Source of the DNA: Patescibacteria group bacterium
GTDB taxonomy: Bacteria; Patescibacteriota; Minisyncoccia; Sungbacterales; GWA2-42-14
Assembly (NCBI GenBank): GCA_018971745.1
Contig: JAGXAD010000025.1
Coordinates: 1 to 8,383 of the forward strand
Reading direction: 5' to 3'
DNA: 8,383 nucleotides
A program made the position numbers and the translations under genes. Each line of letters opens with the position of its first letter. Position 1 is the first letter of the stretch. A model generated the notes under the pieces. It worked only from the letters and a program-made list of their open reading frames with translations, searched no databases and was not told where the DNA came from. Below are positions 1-5,938 of this stretch, piece after piece.

Positions 1-298
1 GCAACATTGCTGCTTGGATATTTTTTATCTGTTGCTTCGAACTGCATATCCCTTAATTTTTAATCATCGGGCCTTGTGTCCGATTTTTGTTTCAAGAATC
101 TAAAAAGATGCTGGGGCTATCGGGTATTAGCTCCGCTTTCGCGGAGTTATTCCCGTCTTCGGGGTAGATTCCAAGGTATTACTGAACTCGTTCGCCACTG
201 AACAATTCTTGATGTAATCGCAAATTGTTCCGTTCGACTTGCATGCCCTATCCACGCCGCCAGCATTCATCCTGGACCAGGATCAAATCCTCAATAGA
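1..298 (-). rRNA. rrs: 16S ribosomal RNA, 5' part (3' end beyond window)
   Basis: Read on the minus strand, the segment starts with the bacterial 16S 5' signature: GAGGATTTGATCCTGG near 292-277, then GCTGGCGGCGTGG, GGCATGCAAGTCGAACGG, GTGGCGAACG, AATCTACCCC, GGGAATAACTCC and GCTAATACCC (131-122). These are helices h1 to h8 of small-subunit rRNA. The mature 5' end is placed near 298 by comparison with the E. coli gene, so it is approximate. The gene continues past the left edge. The last ~120 nt (121-1) do not show the expected h11 motif (AGCTAGTTGG-type), which in E. coli lies only about 50 nt after GCTAATACC. An expansion or intervening sequence is therefore likely there. The signature suggests a CPR bacterium; identity as 16S is certain, lineage is inferred. 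Confidence 0.96.
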
Positions 299-302
299 TA
301 AT

Positions 303-337
303 AATTTTCTTTTTCGTCTTTAACGAAAAAGAAAATT
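303..337 (-). other. Perfect 15-bp hairpin just before 16S
   Basis: The arms 303-317 and 323-337 (AATTTTCTTTTTCGT and its exact complement) enclose a 5-nt loop. It stands directly before the 16S 5' end in the leader RNA. The likely role is a processing site for an RNase III-type enzyme, although the usual processing stem pairs leader with the 16S-23S spacer rather than with itself. It lacks the GC-rich stem plus U-run of a terminator. Confidence 0.6.
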
Positions 338-344
338 CAAATCG

Positions 345-361
345 GAACAACTGAAAGAGCA
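345..361 (-). promoter_or_regulatory. Putative boxA antitermination element
   Basis: The minus strand reads TGCTCTTT at 361-354, identical to the first eight bases of the classical rRNA boxA (TGCTCTTTAACA), and continues CAGTTGTTCC. It lies in the rRNA leader, where the NusB/NusE (S10) complex is known to bind in other bacteria. Here it also forms the 3' arm of the perfect hairpin 347-374, which is unusual because boxA is normally read as single-stranded RNA. The match is short, so the call is moderate. Confidence 0.45.
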
Positions 362-599
362 CTCTTTCAGTTGTCTGTGAAATTTTCAAATTGCTTGCAT
401 TGCTGAAATTGACTAACAAAAACACCCACGCAAATCTCCCAAAAAGGAAACTTGCGCGGATGTTCTTTGCTGACGCCGTTTCAAAAACAGACAACATATT
501 TTGAAACCCGCCAACCGCAACTCATTTTTCAATTTCTGGCCTAACAACAGTTAATGTTCGTCAGGCCAATCAAATGTTATCTTTTCCATAACAATATTC

Positions 600-627
600 A
601 TTATAATTATGTCAAAAATAATGTCAA
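600..627 (-). promoter_or_regulatory. rRNA operon promoter, perfect sigma70-type consensus
   Basis: On the minus strand a TTGACA -35 box (627-622) is separated by 16 nt from a TATAAT -10 box (605-600). Both hexamers match the consensus 6/6. Transcription should start near 593, about 295 nt upstream of 16S. Just upstream of the -35 lies an A/T-rich imperfect dyad (GTAC...GTAC, 628-645), which could act as an UP element or operator. No second strong promoter was seen in the leader. Confidence 0.85.
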
Positions 628-694
628 GTACAATTTTTATCGTACTCCCCCTACCAGAACAAGTCAAGCGCAACATTATCCGCAAAAGAAAGCT

Positions 695-1513
695 TTATGG
701 CCGACGCGTAAGAAGCGCGGCGCCGATTGCCTGCGCAAAATCTCCTAATTCGCCTTTTGCAATTTTTATATTTTTTTCAAACGGAGACATGACATATTTT
801 TTTGCGGTTTTCCTGACCGTTGCGATCCTAACCGCGCCACTCGTAATTCCTCCGCCGCCAAGCACAACAATATCCGGGTCAAACGCATTCATAAGGTTTG
901 CAATACCAATAGCGACAATCTCACTTCGGTCTCCATATTGCTCATACGCCCTTTTCCCAATCAACATTTCCCATTCGTAATTTTTAAATTTTGAATTGTC
1001 GTTTTGATTTTTGATTTTTGAATTTTGAATTTGTAACATCATGTGCCCAAACTCTCCGGCTCCGTTATGGCTGCCGTAATGCATTCTTCCGTCAATAATA
1101 ACGCCGCCGCCAATGCCGGTGCCGATGGCGACTCCAATAATGTTTTTATAATCCCTTGCCGCTCCGTACGCGGCCTCTGCGCGCACGAAACATCTGCTGT
1201 CGTTATCAATTGCAACGGCTGATGAAAATTTTCTGAAAAATTTCTTTGCGTTCCAGCCATTTAAAAATGGGAGGTTCGGCGCTTTCACCAAAATCCCGCG
1301 CTTCACATCAACAATGCCAGGCAAACCGACACCGATGCCGGAAAGTTTTTTCTTTTCCGCAATAAAACGAACCAAACGCACCATAACCGACAAAAACTGT
1401 TTTTTATTTTTCGGCGTATCAATCACAAAACACTCCATGGTTTTTATGGAAAATCCTTTAAGCAATACTGCTTTTGTTTTTGTTCCGCCGACATCAATGC
1501 CGAGATAGTACAT
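695..1513 (-). CDS. ROK-family sugar kinase (glucokinase-like)
   Basis: This 272-aa protein probably phosphorylates a monosaccharide with ATP in the cytoplasm. It begins with the ROK/actin-fold phosphate loop GIDVGGTKTK (residues 5-14). It also has VGLPGIVD (62-69), the sugar-contacting APNLPFLNGW (78-87), the catalytic N104-D105 in IDND, and the second phosphate motif GTGIGGG (131-137) leading to GEFGHM (153-158). The zinc motif CxCGxxGCxE that usually follows GHM is absent. In its place lies a lysine/asparagine-rich stretch (about 162-178) encoded by heptamer repeats. The protein is also shorter than typical ROK kinases (about 290-320 aa). It is the last gene of the operon, 17 bp after the transporter-glycosidase gene. 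The start gives MYYLGIDVGG; no clear Shine-Dalgarno is seen. GH1 context favours glucose, but the substrate is inferred. Confidence 0.85.
   Translation of the reverse strand: MYYLGIDVGGTKTKAVLLKGFSIKTMECFVIDTPKNKKQFLSVMVRLVRFIAEKKKLSGIGVGLPGIVDVKRGILVKAPNLPFLNGWNAKKFFRKFSSAVAIDNDSRCFVRAEAAYGAARDYKNIIGVAIGTGIGGGVIIDGRMHYGSHNGAGEFGHMMLQIQNSKIKNQNDNSKFKNYEWEMLIGKRAYEQYGDRSEIVAIGIANLMNAFDPDIVVLGGGGITSGAVRIATVRKTAKKYVMSPFEKNIKIAKGELGDFAQAIGAALLTRRP
982..1033 (-). repeat. Heptamer tandem repeat inside the ROK gene
   Basis: On the plus strand the units read TTTTGAT, TTTTGAT, TTTTGAA, TTTTGAA from 1002 to 1029, with related units at 982-995 and an interrupting TTGTCG. On the coding strand the unit is AAAATCA/AAATTCA. 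It is translated as a low-complexity stretch (NSKIKNQN...NSKFKN) right after the GHM motif. It belongs to the same family as the repeats at 1517-1551, 3365-3399 and 6334-6361. Confidence 0.8.
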
Positions 1514-1516
1514 AAG

Positions 1517-1551
1517 CTAAATTCTATATTCTAATTTTTAAATTCTAAAAT
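1517..1551 (+). repeat. Heptamer tandem repeat (5 units) after the transporter-glycosidase gene
   Basis: Five 7-bp units read CTAAATT, CTATATT, CTAATTT, TTAAATT, CTAAAAT. The array covers the 17-bp gap before the ROK gene and the last codons of the transporter-glycosidase gene (C-terminal NILEFKN). Its first 18 bases (1517-1534) are an exact inverted copy of 3370-3387 on the other side of that gene. Confidence 0.8.
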
Positions 1552-3357
1552 ATTTTTTGCTTCACCCCACATGCTCGAATCATTATGTTTCTCTTTCAAC
1601 CAATACCACCACTCCGAACCCCACAAATAATATTCGTTAAATCCGGTTTCTTTTGCGTATGCAATGGTTTTCACAAAATAATCGCGGTTAAAATTTTTTA
1701 TTTGCTCTTCATACGAAACCTGAGAAAGCGACACCGGCTCCCACGGCTCTGCCTGTAATTCTACCACAATAAATTTTTTTTGCGCATCGCCGATAACCCA
1801 CCGGACAAATTTTTCTTTCAGGCGAAAGTAACTCGGACTCAACGGATATTCAATAACGCCAAAAATAGATCCGATGAACTTCGGATATACCCTGCGATAC
1901 ATCGTCGTGCCGAAAACATCACCTGCTCGCGCGGCGCGATTCCACAATCCGAATTCGCCGCCGTCGGTTACTAACACGGGGCGCGTAGCGTCCAGCAATT
2001 TAACTAAGACGATTTCTTTTTCCAAAAAATTATTTCCGCGCGCCGTACAGTTTCCAAACATCAGATACGGTTCATTCTCAACCTGCCACATAATAATTGC
2101 GGGGTTCATGCGATAATGTTCCACGACAATTTTCATATAATCGCGCAGTGCCGATTCGCGATCTTCCGTCGCAAGCGCGTTCGCCCATTGCGGATTGTGG
2201 CATTCGGGCCAACGCGGCACTTTCATTCCCACCACCAAAACAACCGAAATATTCCGCTTTGCCGCTTCAGCGATTTGCCAATCCAAATCCGCAAAATCAA
2301 ATGCGCCGCGGTTATTTTCAATCAAATCCCAATACGCGATCAAGCGAATTTTTTGCGGATGCAATTCGTCCGCAATTGCAAGAAAATTTTTCTGCCAATC
2401 AAGGCTAAGATCTTTGCTGAATTTTTCAGAAAATGTAACGCCCCATTGGATTGGACGATGCTCATTCACCGGCAAAGACCCCGCATAATCGCCGAGCGCA
2501 AGCCACGCCAACCCCGCAACGACCAAAATCGTCGCAATAATTTTGCCAACAAGCGCTTTGCCGTAAAATCGTTCGCCAAGCAAAAACCATCCGGCAACAA
2601 AAATAACAACGAATTTATAACCTTCAACTGAGGTCACGAGCGCCGGAGGCCCGAGCGATATCGCGTAATCAACCAAAACCGTTCCCAAACCGGCATATGC
2701 CCGATTTGCAAGATACAGCATGCGATTCGAAATTTTTAAATCTAAAGTCATCTCCATAATTCTTCGGCGGAGCGACGGCGCCAATAAAAAAAGAAGCGTG
2801 AACAAAAAACCGCCGGTTTTAATCCACACAAAACCGGTGATAAACGGGCTTTGCAAAAAAACAATTTTTCCCAAAACCGTGGAAAGCGCCATCAAGCACG
2901 CGCTGACAAAAATAAACAAATTCGGCGCAAGCCGGAATGTTTTCGGCTCCGCGAAAAAAAATACCACGCTTCCGGATAGAAGCAATAAAAAACCGACCCA
3001 ATCGGAAAACGCAAATGTGTTATGCAAAAACCCGGCGCTGAACGCCAATGTCGCAAGAGCGTAAAAAATTCCGTTTACCAGCAACGTGTCAAACGCGCCG
3101 CCGCGGCTTAGCGCAGAGTATAAAAAGAAGAGCGAGACAATAAATACGGCTCCGGACAAAAGCGCAACCAAAATAACATGCAAAGGAATCGCGACAAAAC
3201 CGAACGGCACCAGCGCCAATCCAAACAGTTCAAGCATGCCCAGCCAAAACGTAAAAACAAACGGGTCGGGAACGGAACGATTCAAAAACAATTTATCAAA
3301 TATGTTTGATGTTCCGAATATTGTCTGCGCAATAACGGCGATAAAAAGCCAATTCAT
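1531..3357 (-). CDS. EamA-type 10-TM transporter fused to a GH-A-clan glycosidase-like domain
   Basis: This 608-aa protein has two parts. Residues 1-290 form ten hydrophobic segments (about 2-20, 32-54, 60-83, 90-111, 117-136, 143-167, 172-196, 215-236, 240-262, 268-290), two five-helix repeats as in EamA/DMT transporters. Residues 300-600 resemble a (beta/alpha)8 glycosidase: IRLIAYWDLIE (337-347), PRWPECHNPQW (381-391), WQVENEP (424-430, putative acid/base E429) and VVELQAEPW (531-539, putative nucleophile E533, less likely E537). Positive charges lie almost wholly in odd-numbered loops (for example RRR at 197-199 and R263/K267), while even loops have nearly none. By the positive-inside rule both ends then face outside, making the enzyme surface-tethered; typical EamA proteins have both ends inside. 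The gene starts 33 bp after the GH1 gene without a clear Shine-Dalgarno. Substrate and transport direction are unknown. Confidence 0.82.
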   Translation of the reverse strand: MNWLFIAVIAQTIFGTSNIFDKLFLNRSVPDPFVFTFWLGMLELFGLALVPFGFVAIPLHVILVALLSGAVFIVSLFFLYSALSRGGAFDTLLVNGIFYALATLAFSAGFLHNTFAFSDWVGFLLLLSGSVVFFFAEPKTFRLAPNLFIFVSACLMALSTVLGKIVFLQSPFITGFVWIKTGGFLFTLLFLLAPSLRRRIMEMTLDLKISNRMLYLANRAYAGLGTVLVDYAISLGPPALVTSVEGYKFVVIFVAGWFLLGERFYGKALVGKIIATILVVAGLAWLALGDYAGSLPVNEHRPIQWGVTFSEKFSKDLSLDWQKNFLAIADELHPQKIRLIAYWDLIENNRGAFDFADLDWQIAEAAKRNISVVLVVGMKVPRWPECHNPQWANALATEDRESALRDYMKIVVEHYRMNPAIIMWQVENEPYLMFGNCTARGNNFLEKEIVLVKLLDATRPVLVTDGGEFGLWNRAARAGDVFGTTMYRRVYPKFIGSIFGVIEYPLSPSYFRLKEKFVRWVIGDAQKKFIVVELQAEPWEPVSLSQVSYEEQIKNFNRDYFVKTIAYAKETGFNEYYLWGSEWWYWLKEKHNDSSMWGEAKNILEFKN

Positions 3358-3364
3358 AGCACCG

Positions 3365-3399
3365 AGAATTTAGAATATAGAATTTAGAATTTAGGATTT
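3365..3399 (-). repeat. Heptamer tandem repeat (5 units) between GH1 and the transporter-glycosidase gene
   Basis: On the minus strand the units read AAATCCT, AAATTCT, AAATTCT, ATATTCT, AAATTCT. The array includes the stop codon of the GH1 gene (3391-3393) and fills most of the 33-bp gap. It is the inverted counterpart of the array at 1517-1551, sharing an exact 18-bp core, so the transporter-glycosidase gene lies between inverted repeats. Confidence 0.8.
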
Positions 3400-4725
3400 T
3401 GATTCTTCTATGATTTTTTTGTATTCGTACGCGCTTGGACGGATGCGGCGTTTAAGAGTCTGGTAATCAATTTCAACCAGGCCGAATCGCGGCCAAAAAC
3501 CGCTGTCCCATTCAAAATTATCAAAGAGCGACCAGTAAAAATATCCTCTGACATCAACACCTTCGTTCATTGCCCGTTGCATCATCGCAATATGGCTCTT
3601 GATAAAATCGGCGCGCTTCGCGTCCCGCGCATCCGCAATGCCGTTTTCCATAATAAAAATCGGTTTGCAATATTTTTTTAAATCTTTCAAAAGATGACAC
3701 ATTCCTTCCGGATAAATTTCCCATCCCATATCTGAAATATGCAACGGTTTTTGAAACCTAAAACGAAAAGGCCGATAATAATTCACGCCGATAAAATCAA
3801 GCCGGTTTTTGACCAAAGAGATAAATAAAAGATTTCTAAAATAATGCACGAACGGTTTTAACAACGCGGGAAATAACATATCATTCATGCTTTCGGCAAT
3901 GCCTATGTGAAAATCTTTGTTTATATCTTTCAACGCCGCGGCGGCGTTGCGATGGGCGCGCACCAGCTGAACATAAGCTTTCAAAAATTTAAAAACGCTT
4001 TGCGCCATAGGCGGTTTTTTCCCTAACCGATACGCGTCAGTAGCCCACAACATTGGTTCATTCAAAATAATCCAGTATTGGACTTCGTCTTTGAATTCTT
4101 CGCCCATCCGTTTACAAAATCGTGAAAAATAAATTTGCGCGTCTTTTGCAAGCCAGCCGCCGCGTTTTGCAAACCATACGGGATGCGTCCAGTGCCACAA
4201 AGTTATAAACGGCTCAATGCCCCGTTCGCGAAGAGCGCGAATAACTTGCCGATAATGTTCAATTTCTTTTTCGTCAAATTTTCCTTCTTCCGGCTCAATA
4301 CGCGACCATTCAATTGAAAAACGATGCGCGTTGTGACCAAGCGAGCGCGCAATATCAAAATCCTCGCGGAAACGATGATAATGGCCGCACGCTTTTCCGG
4401 AAATGTAATTTTCTTCCTGCAACGGGTTCGGATATTTATGTAAAATATAATCCGGCCAGCCCCGTAACTTTGCGTTTTCCACTTTTAGCTTCGCGGTAAC
4501 GCGCTCCCACTCGGTCCAATCATTATGAGTGCCGCCTTCAACCTGATGGCTGGAAGTTGAACTTCCCCAAAAGAAACTTTTGGGGAAGTTCAGCCGCCCT
4601 TTTGCCTCCTCAGCAAAAGCCGGGGTTTTGTTATACGAAAATCGAGGACAATTTTCTACAAAACCCGTCGAAAGCAAAACAATTTGCTTTCGGTTCCCAA
4701 AGAAACTTTTTTGGAAATTTGACAT
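3391..4725 (-). CDS. Glycoside hydrolase family 1 beta-glycosidase
   Basis: This 444-aa enzyme should hydrolyse beta-glucosides or related beta-glycosides with retention. GH1 hallmarks, numbered from ATG 4725, are NFPKSFFWGSSTSSHQVEGG (46-65, with sugar-binding Q61), LWHWTHP (176-182, H178), the acid/base motif LNEP (E223), the nucleophile in IMENG (E361) and the aglycone/sugar site FDNFEW (401-406). No signal peptide is seen, so it is probably cytoplasmic. ATG at 4725 is chosen over an in-frame TTG at 4734; neither has a good Shine-Dalgarno. About 43 extra residues precede the GH1 domain and contain a partial copy of its start (NFQKSFFGN against NFPKSFFWG). They are encoded by a palindrome-rich insert. 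An alternative is initiation at CTG 4593, 11 nt after AGGAGG. It is the first gene of the sugar operon. Confidence 0.93.
   Translation of the reverse strand: MSNFQKSFFGNRKQIVLLSTGFVENCPRFSYNKTPAFAEEAKGRLNFPKSFFWGSSTSSHQVEGGTHNDWTEWERVTAKLKVENAKLRGWPDYILHKYPNPLQEENYISGKACGHYHRFREDFDIARSLGHNAHRFSIEWSRIEPEEGKFDEKEIEHYRQVIRALRERGIEPFITLWHWTHPVWFAKRGGWLAKDAQIYFSRFCKRMGEEFKDEVQYWIILNEPMLWATDAYRLGKKPPMAQSVFKFLKAYVQLVRAHRNAAAALKDINKDFHIGIAESMNDMLFPALLKPFVHYFRNLLFISLVKNRLDFIGVNYYRPFRFRFQKPLHISDMGWEIYPEGMCHLLKDLKKYCKPIFIMENGIADARDAKRADFIKSHIAMMQRAMNEGVDVRGYFYWSLFDNFEWDSGFWPRFGLVEIDYQTLKRRIRPSAYEYKKIIEESKS
4558..4717 (-). repeat. Palindrome-packed element at the 5' end of the GH1 gene
   Basis: Five adjacent inverted repeats fill this stretch: 4558-4592 (16-bp perfect stem, 3-nt loop, arms GAACTTCCCCAAAAG plus one flanking pair), 4599-4619 (7 bp), 4623-4666 (9 bp outer plus 6 bp inner), 4669-4692 (10-bp perfect, 4-nt loop) and 4694-4716 (imperfect). 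The first and last are related in sequence (TTCCC-AAAG-AAAC-TTTT-GG-AA) and lie 129 bp apart, exactly 43 codons. The pattern suggests an in-frame insertion with duplication of the target, comparable in form to Rickettsia palindromic elements. Confidence 0.75.
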
Positions 4726-4747
4726 TGTTTTCAACTTATATTATCAT
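4719..4747 (+). promoter_or_regulatory. Promoter of the DUF218-like gene
   Basis: TTGACA (4719-4724) is followed after 17 nt by TATCAT (4742-4747), matching consensus 6/6 and 5/6. Transcription should start near 4754, giving a leader of about 36 nt before the gene. The -35 box overlaps the GH1 start codon on the opposite strand (ATG at 4725-4723), so the two genes compete for the same DNA. Confidence 0.75.
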
Positions 4748-4789
4748 ACTCTCTATGAAAAGTTCATTTACAAAAAGGAGTACATTCTA

Positions 4790-5326
4790 ATGCAAATACA
4801 AAGCAAAGATGCGGTTCTGGGGTTTTCTTTCGGATACCAATTTTGCGATCCCGGAATCAGCAATCGGGAGTTAATGAATGCTCTGGTAAAACAGCCGCAA
4901 TTTTTCCGCATGCCTCTTATTTTACAGCAAGAACTTGCCGACTGCTTAGACAATAAGAGTCCGCAATTTTACATATTGGACAGAGAACAGGGAAAAATTC
5001 ATGTCATACGGAGCCAAGAGATAAACTGCCAATATGTCGGTACCGATACGGTTGCGCGCAAAGGAGTGGAAATCGCGGCCGAGTGCGGTTTTGAAACATT
5101 ATGGGTGCTTGCCTCTCCGTGGATTCATAGACCGTTTTGTATCTGGACCACGCGATTCTTTGCAAAACAATGGGGAATCAAAGTAAAATCGATTCCAACC
5201 GGATGGATCAAGCACGACCCACAGTCAACGCAATGGTGGACGCGAAATCCGCTGTATGTCCTGTTGTATGCCGTAGGATGGTACGCCGCAGGACCGCTAG
5301 CGTTATTCTGGCGCCGGGGAAAATGA
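4790..5326 (+). CDS. Divergent DUF218/YdcF-like protein with hydrophobic C-terminus
   Basis: This 178-aa protein starts at ATG 4790, 9 nt after AAGGAG (4775-4780), which decides the start over an upstream in-frame ATG at 4580. An N-terminal strand (DAVLGFSFGY, 7-16) and the run VGTDTVARKGVEIAAECGFETLWVLASPWIHRPF (83-116) followed by a KQWGIKVKSIPT strand (126-137) recall DUF218 proteins (YdcF/SanA/ElyC). That family has a conserved T...A pattern, then a strand ending in S/P..H..R, then G-I-x-V. DUF218 proteins are linked to envelope processes, but the reaction is not known for this one. A hydrophobic segment (154-174) ends in WRRGK and may lie at the membrane. It forms a one-gene unit with its own promoter and terminator, opposite to its neighbours. 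The family assignment is moderate. Confidence 0.75.
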   Translation: MQIQSKDAVLGFSFGYQFCDPGISNRELMNALVKQPQFFRMPLILQQELADCLDNKSPQFYILDREQGKIHVIRSQEINCQYVGTDTVARKGVEIAAECGFETLWVLASPWIHRPFCIWTTRFFAKQWGIKVKSIPTGWIKHDPQSTQWWTRNPLYVLLYAVGWYAAGPLALFWRRGK

Positions 5327-5350
5327 AATTATCCTCTCCCCGGTTTTTTT
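5314..5350 (+). terminator. Rho-independent terminator of the DUF218-like gene
   Basis: A 7-bp GC-rich stem CCGGGGA (5314-5320) / TCCCCGG (5337-5343) is followed directly by seven T (5344-5350). The stem overlaps the last codons and the stop codon of the gene. The loop is 16 nt. On the minus strand no T-run follows, so it should not stop the pilin transcript. Confidence 0.8.
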
Positions 5351-5407
5351 ATTGCACGACGGCACTGCAAAACAGATTAGTTAAATCGCAGGCAATCAAA
5401 AATTATT

Positions 5408-5938
5408 CTACGGCCCGGTTTGCAAACGAGTAAGGTCAGTGCCGATCTCATACCTGCATGTTGACGAAGACGGACAAATATTTTCATTGCCTCCGTCGTT
5501 TTGAGCGGATTCGTAATCCGCTTCTACCGGAGCGTCAATTTCGTAATCGCCGGTTGCGGCATTCGGCCGATAACGATAACGATAGGTTGCGCTGTTGGAA
5601 GGATCAACCGGAATCGCGCTGATGTATTGCTGGATGAGGCCGGGAATCCACGGCTGGGCGTCCGTTGAATTGCAGCCACCTGCGTTATTGCAATTTCCCG
5701 GACCGGAAGATCCGGGCAACGTTCCGTTCGTAGCCACATACAATTCAACGGCAACGCGAATCTGGTTTAAATCGGCTTTCCTCCTCGCATCGCGGCTTCT
5801 TGCGCGCGCCGCATTCAAAGACGCCAAAATTGCGGCGGCAAGCAGTCCGATAATTGCGATAACCGCCAAAAGTTCAATCAAAGTAAATCCCGCGTATTTT
5901 TTCTTTCCTGCTTTTTCTTCGCGTGAAGTTTTCTCCAT
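5408..5938 (-). CDS. Type IV pilin / pseudopilin-like protein (GspG-like N-terminus)
   Basis: This 176-aa protein is a prepilin: a short basic leader (residues 1-17) ends in the prepilin peptidase motif G17|FTLIELL with the conserved Glu at +5 (E22). A hydrophobic helix follows (18-42), then RARSRDARRKADLNQIRVAVELY (45-67), typical of GspG-like pseudopilins. The C-terminal domain has four cysteines (C83, C89, C155, C161), which could form two disulfides outside the cell. The gene overlaps the 3' end of trmD by 61 nt. No other start codon exists between 5938 and the cleavage motif, so ATG 5938 is the only usable start. No clear Shine-Dalgarno is seen, so translation may be coupled to trmD. It may serve as a pilus subunit for attachment or DNA uptake; no other pilus gene is nearby. 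Confidence 0.9.
   Translation of the reverse strand: MEKTSREEKAGKKKYAGFTLIELLAVIAIIGLLAAAILASLNAARARSRDARRKADLNQIRVAVELYVATNGTLPGSSGPGNCNNAGGCNSTDAQPWIPGLIQQYISAIPVDPSNSATYRYRYRPNAATGDYEIDAPVEADYESAQNDGGNENICPSSSTCRYEIGTDLTRLQTGP

Larger units (their letters stand above)
299..593 (-). other. 16S rRNA leader, rich in RNA hairpins
   Basis: This ~295-nt transcribed leader lies between the predicted start of transcription (~593) and the 16S 5' end, and I see no credible protein gene in it. In transcription order it holds these hairpins: 537-568 (13 bp with one bulged G, 5-nt loop), 478-507 (9-bp perfect stem), 429-456 (11 pairs, two of them G-U wobbles only if the minus strand is the RNA), 347-374 (12-13 bp perfect) and 303-337 (15-bp perfect, 5-nt loop), the last ending a few bases before 16S. 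The strand-specific G-U pairs support minus-strand RNA. The likely role is antitermination and rRNA processing; the 3' partner arms are outside the window. Confidence 0.7.

Noticed and set aside
303..374. The two perfect hairpins before 16S as transcription terminators
   Set aside because: They have A/T-rich or mixed stems without a proper U-run after them, and they lie within an rRNA leader, where termination would block 16S.
291..497. 68-codon minus-strand reading frame over the rRNA leader
   Set aside because: It has low-complexity sequence, no ribosome site, and overlaps the structured rRNA leader and the 16S start.
982..1033. Heptamer arrays as a CRISPR array
   Set aside because: The units are 7 bp in tandem without spacers, and no cas genes are present.
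2116..2631. 171-codon plus-strand frame inside the transporter-glycosidase gene
   Set aside because: It is antisense to a gene with clear motifs, and its composition is that of a shadow frame.
4580..4789. 70-codon upstream extension of the DUF218-like gene
   Set aside because: It crosses the palindromic element and the gene's own promoter. AAGGAG with 9-nt spacing clearly marks ATG 4790.
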